The translations under genes were made by a program, and so were the position numbers. 7,581 nt of DNA from an uncultured Bacteroides sp. (GTDB lineage: Bacteria > Bacteroidota > Bacteroidia > Bacteroidales > Bacteroidaceae), in assembly GCA_934716785.1 (NCBI GenBank), contig CAKUYM010000209.1:1-7581 (forward strand), read 5' to 3'. The notes beneath the pieces are model-generated. The model made no database searches. It saw nothing but the letters and a program-made list of their open reading frames with translations, and had not been told where the DNA came from. Numbering within the stretch: position 1 is the stretch's first letter; every line of letters begins with the position of its first letter. Positions 1 to 7,100 of this stretch are shown piece after piece.

Positions 1-76
1 TTTAATGCAAAAATTAAAGCATTCAGAGCTTCATTTCGCGGAGTTGTAGATAAGAGATTCTTTCTGTATAGGTTAG

Positions 77-109
77 CAAAGATATATGCATAAAGGGGGA
101 ATTAACAAA
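77..109 (-). promoter_or_regulatory. Bacteroides-type promoter candidate directed out of the left edge
   Basis: The minus strand carries TATCTTTG at 84-77, an exact match to the Bacteroidales -7 consensus TAnnTTTG. A TTTG -33 box lies at 109-106, with 21 bases between them, close to the usual spacing. Transcription would start near position 70 and run leftward out of the window. The -33 box lies in the loop of the hairpin at 95-120. No gene of useful length starts in the remaining 69 bases, so any served gene lies beyond the edge. Confidence 0.4.
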
Positions 110-120
110 TGTTATCCCCC
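95..120 (-). terminator. Hairpin directly after the XRE gene, candidate terminator
   Basis: On the minus strand GGGGGA (120-115) pairs with TCCCCC (100-95), and TAAC (114-111) pairs with GTTA (106-103), leaving a two-base bulge at 101-102 and a four-base loop at 107-110. The hairpin begins only five bases past the XRE stop codon and is followed by TTTATGCA, a short T run. Position and shape fit an intrinsic terminator, though the T run is brief. Confidence 0.5.
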
Positions 121-125
121 AAGAA

Positions 126-413
126 TTACAACTGAGCCCTTTCTATCTTTGCAAGAGTTTCCAATGATAGATTTTCCCTGCCTTTCAATATTTTCGAGAT
201 ATACTGTTGGCTGCAATTCATCATCTGTGCCAGTTGTTTCTGGTTTATTCCCAGCTCATCCATCCTGTCCAGCATCAGCATGGCTATGCGTTGCGAGTAC
301 CGCAACCATGCTTTATTCTCCTGTCTGTATTCAAGCGCTTCGCGCCACTTTGAAGGAGTTGTCGAAGCATATTTTTCCAGCTTCTCAATCGTTGTTTTCA
401 TTCTATTATCCAT
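126..413 (-). CDS. XRE-family helix-turn-helix protein, HigA-like antitoxin or autorepressor
   Basis: This small cytoplasmic protein of 95 residues probably binds DNA. Its N-terminal half (TTPSKWREALEYRQENKAWLRYSQ, given here in part: TTPSKW at 18-23 and ENKAWLRYSQ at 32-41) is of the type seen in HigA-like antitoxins of Bacteroidales. A Cro/C1 helix-turn-helix follows at about 45-92. Within it, QKQLAQ (58-63) marks the second helix and SQQYISKILKG (68-78) the recognition helix, followed by the family-typical ENLSLETLAKIE. The protein stops at residue 95 just after that helix, whereas my recollection is that relatives usually run several residues further, so the tail may be clipped. In HigBA modules a toxin gene normally precedes the antitoxin, but the 248 bases upstream encode none. 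It could be a solitary antitoxin, half of a pair whose partner lies beyond the left edge, or a plain regulator. The start is supported by AGGAGG at 422-427. Confidence 0.85.
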   Translation of the reverse strand: MDNRMKTTIEKLEKYASTTPSKWREALEYRQENKAWLRYSQRIAMLMLDRMDELGINQKQLAQMMNCSQQYISKILKGRENLSLETLAKIERAQL

Positions 414-421
414 AACTTTTC

Positions 422-427
422 CCTCCT
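422..427 (-). promoter_or_regulatory. Consensus Shine-Dalgarno site of the XRE gene
   Basis: The minus strand reads AGGAGG eight bases upstream of the ATG at 413-411. This match is stronger than is usual in Bacteroidales and fixes the start at 413 rather than at the second in-frame ATG (Met5, 401-399). Confidence 0.75.
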
Positions 428-492
428 ATGTTATCTTGTCGAATTTCATATTAATAGGTTGTAACAGAGATGCGAAGAAATAACGATAGATA

Positions 493-506
493 CAACTTAT
501 AAGTTG
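493..506. promoter_or_regulatory. 14-base perfect palindrome upstream of the XRE gene, candidate operator
   Basis: CAACTTATAAGTTG is identical to its reverse complement over all 14 bases. It lies about 80 bases upstream of the XRE gene's ATG, in non-coding DNA between that gene and the hairpin ending the kinase transcript. XRE/HigA-type proteins bind palindromes near their own promoters and repress themselves, so an autoregulatory operator is a reasonable guess. No convincing promoter boxes could be placed next to it, and a short palindrome can arise by chance in AT-rich DNA. Confidence 0.35.
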
Positions 507-570
507 ATTAATTCGCTTGGTGAGTAGATTTTATTTTTGTTTTGGCCTCTGTATGGGTAAACAATTGTAT

Positions 571-612
571 CAGCCTCCCCCACAATGCAGCAATGCGTTG
601 CGGGGGAGGCTG
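571..612 (-). terminator. Strong GC-rich hairpin after the kinase gene, probable transcript end
   Basis: CAGCCTCCCCC (571-581) pairs perfectly with GGGGGAGGCTG (602-612), giving an 11-base-pair stem. After one mismatch (582/601), a further seven positions (583-589 with 594-600, one of them a wobble on the plus strand) extend it to a four-base loop at 590-593. It lies about 50 bases past the kinase stop, where the operon would end. No good T tract follows on the minus strand (only TTGTTT about seven bases on), so it may be a weak intrinsic terminator, or may stabilise a 3' end made by processing. Its symmetry means it could act on either strand, but no plus-strand gene is known here. Confidence 0.6.
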
Positions 613-661
613 AAATATAGTAGAGTGTATGTATACGCTTTTTATAGCTGAGTCGCTTTTA

Positions 662-2578
662 CTATTCCAAAGGCAGTATGAACACGAAACGGGCACCGTT
701 GGTATAAGTCTTGTCTATCTTCACTTCACCGTGCAGCCGTTCGGCTATGGCGCGACAGATATTCAGTCCCAGTCCTGTGCCTTGCTTGAACTCATCCAAC
801 TTCTTGAAACGCTCGAAAACACTATCCATTTGATCCATGGGGATGCCGCTACCGGTGTCTGTGACGGAGAATGTAATCTTTCCCGGATTCTCGGTGATGG
901 AGCAGTGGAGATGTATTTCCCCTTTCTCCGTATGCTTTTCCGCATTGGTCAGGAAGTTGATAAGCACTTGTCTTGTGCGTTGCTCGTCGGTGACAATCTC
1001 GAAATCATCCGATACCTCGGTGGTAAAATATAGTTTCACCTCTTCCGGTTTCCGGTGAGTTACCGTGGAGAGTATCACACGACACATCTCGTTGCAAGGA
1101 TAGGGCGCTAAGTTCATGGTATATTTGCCACTTTCCAATGAGGAAAGATCAAGCACATCATTGATCAGCGTAGTGAGCAATTCGGAATTGTGCAGGACGA
1201 GAGACCTGAATTCTTTTTTCTCTTCATCACCTAAGGGCAGTTCCGGGTCGGACAATAACTGAGAGAAGCCTACGATGGCATTGAGCGGAGTACGTATCTC
1301 ATGGCTCATGTTCTGTATGAAATAGGTCTTCATCTTGTCAGCTTGTTCGGCAAGGTCGCGGGCAACAGTCAGCTCCTCATTCTTCCTCTGCAACTTCTTG
1401 ATCATATTCTTATGTGAATACAGATAGAATATCAATGCGATAATAAAGATGCAAGAGAAGGAAATGACAAGTTTGAATACCATCAACTTTCGTTCCGTCT
1501 CCTTTTCTCGTGCCTCTAATTTCAGTTTCTCGTTGCCTATACGCACATTCAATTCCGATAGGTCTGCCGATTGGACAACTTGGTTGATGGAGTCTTGCAG
1601 ATGGTAGAATTCCTGCAGCCCTTTGAGTGCCTCTTTGTATTTTCTCTCTTTTACATTGATATTGATATGATAGCTCATCCTGTCCCGTACTGAAGTGACG
1701 GAGTCGGCAAGCGCATGTGCTTTCTCATATTGTTGATGGGTCACATAGTTGTAAATCCTAATTTCCTGAAGTTCCTGCTTACGGGTGTCTCCATACTTCT
1801 CGACCGCCTTTATGCATTCCTGATAGTAGGCGTTGAATTCTTCCTGTCTGTCGAGTATATATAGGAGTATACATTTCCGAAGCATGGCGGTGTACATATT
1901 TGTGGGAGTCTTGGCTCCCTTTATGGCTTTTTCCGCATTTTGAAGGGCTTGCTCGTATTGTCTCAGATCTTGTTGGATCGTAGCTATCTTATAGTATATA
2001 AAGGAGATATCCTGATCCGTAACATTTTTCTCCATATACTCTGCAGTCTGTTGGAAATAGTCCAATGCTTGCCGTAATTCCCTACGGACCTGGTAGATGT
2101 TTCCCATCATGCGCAAGCAGGTGGCAATGCCATACGGATAATTGTCAGTAAATGCTTGTTGTTTAATCTGCTCAGCTTCTTGAAGCGCACGTAGTGTTTG
2201 GTCTTGATTCATCAGGAAATTTACTTTGTAGATGCAGCCAAAGTAATAATATTGCAGATAATCGTTTTTTCGGGATACTTTTTGGACTCTGTCGACCGCT
2301 TTCTCAAATTCCTCCGTATTATGATGGTTGAAATAATGGACTACGGGAATTGTAAGCGCAAGGCATTGCGCTTTCTTATCATTTATCTTGATCGCTTCAT
2401 TGTAGAGCGTATCGGCAATCTGTAATCCCAATGTGTCTTGCCGATACTTGTTTGCCCTTTCATAAAGCGGATAAAGAGAATTGTCTATCTTATATGGGTT
2501 GTCCTGTGCCTTCACAGGAGAAGAGAATTCGAATAGAGCAACCAGTAAGCCTATGATTATGCACCTAATTCCCGTCAT
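662..2578 (-). CDS. TPR-containing membrane sensor histidine kinase, no receiver domain
   Basis: This is a classical (non-hybrid) two-component sensor kinase in the inner membrane. Residues 1-24 are a signal peptide (cleavage likely after KA, before Q25). Residues about 35-330 are helical and TPR-like; the clearest repeats are near 150-184 (G159, Y162, A171, F175) and 190-222. A charged coiled-coil segment (about 345-366) leads into one membrane span at about 367-388, placing the TPRs in the periplasm. A second coil (394-418) precedes HisKA, with phosphoacceptor H426 in MSHEIRTPLNAIVGF. HATPase_c shows the N box (N545, NFLTNAEKH), G1 box (DTGSGIP, D574), F box (VFERF, 587-591) and G2 box (GTGLGL, 600-605), so it should be active. 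It ends at residue 638 with no receiver or AraC-type domain, unlike the hybrid regulators common at Bacteroides glycan loci. The ATG at 2578 overlaps the susD stop (ATGA), implying one mRNA and coupled translation. No response regulator is visible in the window. Confidence 0.94.
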   Translation of the reverse strand: MTGIRCIIIGLLVALFEFSSPVKAQDNPYKIDNSLYPLYERANKYRQDTLGLQIADTLYNEAIKINDKKAQCLALTIPVVHYFNHHNTEEFEKAVDRVQKVSRKNDYLQYYYFGCIYKVNFLMNQDQTLRALQEAEQIKQQAFTDNYPYGIATCLRMMGNIYQVRRELRQALDYFQQTAEYMEKNVTDQDISFIYYKIATIQQDLRQYEQALQNAEKAIKGAKTPTNMYTAMLRKCILLYILDRQEEFNAYYQECIKAVEKYGDTRKQELQEIRIYNYVTHQQYEKAHALADSVTSVRDRMSYHININVKERKYKEALKGLQEFYHLQDSINQVVQSADLSELNVRIGNEKLKLEAREKETERKLMVFKLVISFSCIFIIALIFYLYSHKNMIKKLQRKNEELTVARDLAEQADKMKTYFIQNMSHEIRTPLNAIVGFSQLLSDPELPLGDEEKKEFRSLVLHNSELLTTLINDVLDLSSLESGKYTMNLAPYPCNEMCRVILSTVTHRKPEEVKLYFTTEVSDDFEIVTDEQRTRQVLINFLTNAEKHTEKGEIHLHCSITENPGKITFSVTDTGSGIPMDQMDSVFERFKKLDEFKQGTGLGLNICRAIAERLHGEVKIDKTYTNGARFVFILPLE

Positions 2579-4137
2579 TTTATCTCTTTGTTATATTCAT
2601 ATTCTTTGGCGGGAATCGCCCACATCCAGTTGTTGGCATCTTCCGGACGGATGGTGACGGCTGCATTCTTCATGTAGTTTCCCCCGTCAGCAAAGGTATG
2701 GCGCACGATGGTGTCTTTGCGTCGTTTGTAGTCGAACCAACTGAACCCTTCGCCCCATAATTCGATGCGACGATAGAATTTAATCTCATCCAGCAACTCC
2801 TGTCCGCTTTTTGTGCAAGTATATTGAGGATCACGTCCGCTGTCGTGCACCAGTTCTTTCAGTAGCTGCCGGGCTTCATCCTCTTTCGAGGGTGTCAGAT
2901 GGCAGTCGGCTTCGGCTTCGATAAGATACATTTCCGAACTTCGGAACAGACTGAAAGGCATGGCTCCCAAGTTGTCGATACATTTGAACTTGAATGACAT
3001 ATAGGCATATACTTTGGCTGATGCGTTAAGCTCGGGATAGAGCTCTCTTGCGTATGCGGTCAGTGCACTGCCCCCTAAACCATTGCCTGCTACTCCGCCT
3101 GTATTGTATGGATAGTCTTTCGGGTCGAGGAAAAGTTGTTTGCGGATATCGCTCTCCGGCAGTTGGTCATACAATTCCCGATTGATGCAGGCGGGATAAC
3201 TACATACAATTACACAGGACGAATTGTATGCAATACGCCCTGCAAGCGAGGAGTTGCCCAATGACTCTTCCGCACTGTCGTAAATGCTCCATATCCATTC
3301 CTTGTTCACGGCATTGAATCCGCTGAGGTATTCGTCCGTACTCATAAGCGAGTAGTTGGCACGTGCCAATGCCGCATAGCGGGCGGCTGTGACCCAGTCT
3401 TCGCGGGTGAGTGCCGCACGGGCGTATATGGCGTAAGCAGCGTCTATATTGACTTTGTAGTTCTCGTTCTCTTCACGAGTGAGGCCCGATGCCTGATAGT
3501 ACTCGATGGCAGTGTCCAGATCCTTGTATATCTGCTCATAACAAGTCAGCATGGAAGACAGAGGGCAATCGCCGGTAGATGATACGTCGAGCCGTAGAAC
3601 TACACCGTCTGCGCTGCCATCCTGTGAGTCACACCAACGCGGGGAGTAGAACTGCAGCAGTTGCAGATAGCTGTAGGCCCGGTAGGTCAGTGCCTGTGCA
3701 TAGATATACTTGAATTTGCGGCTGCTTTCGGGGCTTACATAAGAGATAATGGCGTTGGCGTTGCTGATTATCTTATAGTAATAATGCCACATATATTCCG
3801 TAAAAGAACTTGTAGGGATGGCATGTGAAGCTCCGTTGAATATCGTATAGAAATTATTGCGCGGGCAGTACATATCAGCCCCTTGATATTCGGTATATAG
3901 CAGTCTTACAGACCCCTCTCCATTGAAAGACACACCATCGAGCTTATTGCTCGCATAAAATGTTTTCATCAATTTAGCCAGTCCGTTGACTGCATATGTC
4001 GCATACTCTTCGTTTTTGAACAGGTCGGCGGGTGATACTTGCTTGGTAGGAGCAGTGTCCAGATAGTCGCCGGCGCAGGAACAGCATAATAGCGGCAACA
4101 ACAGGCAATTCTTTATGATGTTATTCAGATATTTCAT
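2575..4137 (-). CDS. SusD/RagB-family surface lipoprotein, nutrient-binding partner of the adjacent SusC
   Basis: This protein is the lid and ligand-capturing lipoprotein that sits on the SusC barrel at the cell surface. Residues 1-20 are a lipoprotein signal peptide and C21 (LCCSCAGDYLD) is the most likely lipidated cysteine; C18 and C19 are less likely by family pattern. Family signatures include ALTYRAYSYLQLLQFY at 149-164 in the helical TPR-like core, FRSSEMYLIEAEAD at 398-411, RRIELWGEGFSWFDYKR at 456-472, and the closing WAIPAKEYEYNKEI. The 520-residue length is normal, with no sign of truncation. The ATG at 4137 lies 17 bases past the susC stop and has an AGGA at 4147-4150 upstream of it. 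The TGA stop overlaps the ATG of the kinase gene. The ligand cannot be predicted from the sequence, and there are no enzyme neighbours to suggest one. Confidence 0.95.
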   Translation of the reverse strand: MKYLNNIIKNCLLLPLLCCSCAGDYLDTAPTKQVSPADLFKNEEYATYAVNGLAKLMKTFYASNKLDGVSFNGEGSVRLLYTEYQGADMYCPRNNFYTIFNGASHAIPTSSFTEYMWHYYYKIISNANAIISYVSPESSRKFKYIYAQALTYRAYSYLQLLQFYSPRWCDSQDGSADGVVLRLDVSSTGDCPLSSMLTCYEQIYKDLDTAIEYYQASGLTREENENYKVNIDAAYAIYARAALTREDWVTAARYAALARANYSLMSTDEYLSGFNAVNKEWIWSIYDSAEESLGNSSLAGRIAYNSSCVIVCSYPACINRELYDQLPESDIRKQLFLDPKDYPYNTGGVAGNGLGGSALTAYARELYPELNASAKVYAYMSFKFKCIDNLGAMPFSLFRSSEMYLIEAEADCHLTPSKEDEARQLLKELVHDSGRDPQYTCTKSGQELLDEIKFYRRIELWGEGFSWFDYKRRKDTIVRHTFADGGNYMKNAAVTIRPEDANNWMWAIPAKEYEYNKEIK

Positions 4138-4154
4138 AATACTTTGTCCTTTTC

Positions 4155-7100
4155 TTATAAATTAATATTAACGCCGAATGAGAATGTACGGGCGATACTT
4201 GTGTAGTTGTTGACTATCCCGTCAAGAGTCTGTACGGGATTCAGTCCTTTGCGCTTGCTGAACAGGGCTGCATTCTCTATGGCTGCATGCACGCGTATCG
4301 AGCCGAGTGTCAACCGTTTGCTCCATGCGGCAGGCAGGCGATAGGAGAGGGTGATGTTCTTTATGCTGAAGTAATCACCGTTTACAATGTAGCGCGTGGA
4401 TGCTTTCGGATTGCTATACCCGTTGACGGTAGCGTCAAGATTCACCTGAGGAATGCCCGAAGGGTCAATCCGGTTGGGCGACGTTTCAGTCATACCTTCG
4501 GGAACACCGGTCCATGCATTCTGCAGATCAGCGCTCAGCGCATGCACACCCATGGATGTCAATGTCTGATAAGGCAGGTCAAGCACTTTGGCACCGCAAC
4601 TGAAAATCATCAATGCCGACAGGCTGAGGTCTTTCCAACGCAGGGAGGTGGTGAACGAGCCTCTTATTTTAGGCAGGGCGCTGCCCGACCAGTCTTTACG
4701 TGCATAACGTGGATCTCCGGTATAGTATTGTCCGTTGATATTCACCCAGCCCGTTGTCGGAATAGCCGTCTTCCCGTCTATGTTCTCTTCCGCATTCACG
4801 GGTGTCTTTCCATCTTCCCTGGCAATGTAATATGTGTTGAAGTCGGGGAAGTAGACACTCCGTCCCGTCATTTGGTCCACACCTGCATATTGGTATAGCC
4901 AAAACTCATAAAGGCTGTATCCTTCCTTGATTTTCTGATAGTCTCCGGCCATAATGCCTTCTTCGCGATCCTTTTCCGGCAGTCTCCCGATTTTATTCTT
5001 CACTTTGGAAAGGTTCAGCCCTACGTTCCATTCCCATTCCCGATTGCGAACAATGTCGCCATCGATGCTAAACTCCCATCCGCGGTTGGATACATCGCCG
5101 ATGTTCTTCCAAACGGTTGAGTAGCCGGTAGACGAATCCGTGACGCCGGCAGATAAGGGTTGGATAAACTTGAATAGCAGGTCGTCGGAACGCCTGTCGT
5201 AGTACTCGAAATTCAGATTGATGCGATCAAATAAGCGAGTCTCCAAGCCAATGTTCAGTGATGAATTCGTCTCCCATTTCAAATCCTGGTTCTCATTCTG
5301 CACTTTATAGTAAGCCGCAGCACCACCGTTTACGGCCGGGCTATAAAGAGACATCCACTGATACAAGCCGTTACTGCTATCGAAGTTATCATTTCCCACT
5401 TGTCCGTAAGAGAAACGTAGCTTAAGGCGATCCAGCCAAGATACATTCTTTAGGAAAGCTTCATTAGAGAGCATCCATCCTATACCTACGCTCCAGAAGT
5501 TACCCCAGCGGTGGTCTGCATGAAAGATGGAAGAACCGTCTCGGCGGAAAGAGGCCTCGGCGAAGTAGGTGTCATTATAATTGTAGCGCGCCCGTGTGAA
5601 GTATCCTTCTATGCGGTAGGTATCTTTATACCCTTCACTGTAAGTCGTAGTGGTGAAGTTTGACAATTCCTCCACTCCGGGAAAGTTCTCATTCTTTTTC
5701 TGAATGATATCAATGTTGCGGTTATAATCATAATTCTCATGTCCCGCCATCCACTCAGTGAGATGTTTGCCGAATAGACGTTTCCATGTCAGTATTTCTT
5801 GCAGGTTATATTCTTTGTATTTCTGGCCGATCTTGCTGATAAATCCCGTATCTTTATAATTTCCTATTTCAGCATTGCCGTACTGGCGCTCTTCTATATT
5901 GCGCAGACTCATATTCCCTTTCACCGAGAATGTGAAATCACGCAGAAAAGAGATGTCCGCATACATATTCCCCCTCAGCGTATTGGCGGTATTCCAATAC
6001 TTGTCTTTTTCATTTTCCCATAGCAAATGGTGACCGGCGCTATTGACGTCAGCTTCCAAACGAGTCGTCGAGCCGTTGTCATATTGCTTGCCACCCTCTT
6101 CGTTCAGCACGTAATCTCCTTTGCCGTGGAGCAAGGACCCGTCGCTTGCCAGCACATCTTCCGTATAGTGAAGGTGAACCGGATAGATGGGTGCTATTCT
6201 TCGTGCAAAGTAGAAAGCATTTGTCGGATAAGAGGCCTGCGTGCTTCCGATGGCTCCTGTATCCCAGTTGGTCTTTTGATAGGTTCCGGCAAGCAACAGA
6301 CCGGTTTTAAACCATGAGCGCGGCGCGAAGTCCGTGCTGATCAATCCACTCAAGCGGTTGTAGTCACTTTTTCGGGTATATCCGTCCTCATCGAGATACC
6401 CTAACGAAAAATGTACCTGACTCTTTTCGCTGCCGAGTTCTCCGCTTAGGTTATATTCCTGTCGGTGTCCGTTGCGTGTGTAAGGATTATACCAGTCCAA
6501 GTCATCTTTGTATCCGTCCAGAATCTGCGCGTCGGATACTAAATGACCGGTATTATCGAAAAGCTCATTATCTGCCTTGTTGTAGATATTGATTCCTACC
6601 TTGTTGATAAGCTCATTGTTAGTGGCTGCTGTCGCAGCTTCCGGCGTGCTGCCGTTAGTGATAAGCTGGTTGCGGTATCCCTGCCACATAGCTTCCATAA
6701 ACTGGTTGGCATTCATCCGTTCATAATCACCCTGTCCGCGTGAGTTGAAACCGTGGCGGATATTCAATTGAAGTGACGTGCCTTGTTTTTTTGCTTTCTT
6801 CGTTGTAATCAGAATCACTCCGTTGGAAGCACGGCTACCGTATAACGCACACGATGCGGCATCCTTCAAAACGCTCACGCTCTCTATATCCGCCGGATTC
6901 AAGTCCGTAATCCATCCCGTATAAGGCATGCCGTCTACAACGTAAAGCGGCTTGTTGCTTCCATTCACCGAACTGTATCCGCGCACGCGCACTTCCGCTT
7001 CTTTGCCCGGTTGTCCGATTCCATCCGTTATTTGCACCCCCGGAGCCAATCCGTTCAATACGGAAGTGACCGAGCTGATCGGACGCATCTCAATCTGCTT

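Larger units (their letters stand above)
414..661. other. Intergenic region between the kinase and XRE genes
   Basis: This 248-base AT-rich stretch contains the 571-612 hairpin, the 493-506 palindrome and the AGGAGG site. I see no convincing protein-coding gene on either strand. The small open frames crossing it run through the hairpin or lack a plausible start and any recognisable protein pattern. In particular, no RelE/HigB-type toxin is present. Confidence 0.7.

Noticed and set aside
1..23. AATGC/GCATT inverted repeat at the left edge
   Set aside because: A five-base stem with a ten-base AT-rich loop is too weak to call a terminator or a mobile-element end.
86..415. 109-codon open frame on the plus strand covering the XRE gene
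   Set aside because: The minus-strand frame encodes a recognisable helix-turn-helix and has an AGGAGG site; the plus-strand product resembles nothing known to me.
426..449. Seven-codon leader frame (MKFDKIT) whose TAG overlaps the XRE ribosome site
   Set aside because: The arrangement could couple translation, but so short a frame has no ribosome site and is easily due to chance.
508..696. 62-codon minus-strand frame between the kinase and XRE genes, considered as a toxin
   Set aside because: It overlaps the end of the kinase gene in another frame and runs through the 571-612 hairpin, and shows no RelE/HigB-like pattern.
629..1033. 134-codon open frame on the plus strand opposite the kinase ATPase domain
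   Set aside because: It is antisense to the conserved HATPase_c motifs, with no protein signature; it is a shadow of the kinase gene.
4287..4898. 203-codon open frame on the plus strand opposite the susC 3' part
   Set aside because: It lies wholly antisense to a clear barrel-coding region, has no recognisable domain or ribosome site, and has a composition typical of the reverse of coding DNA.
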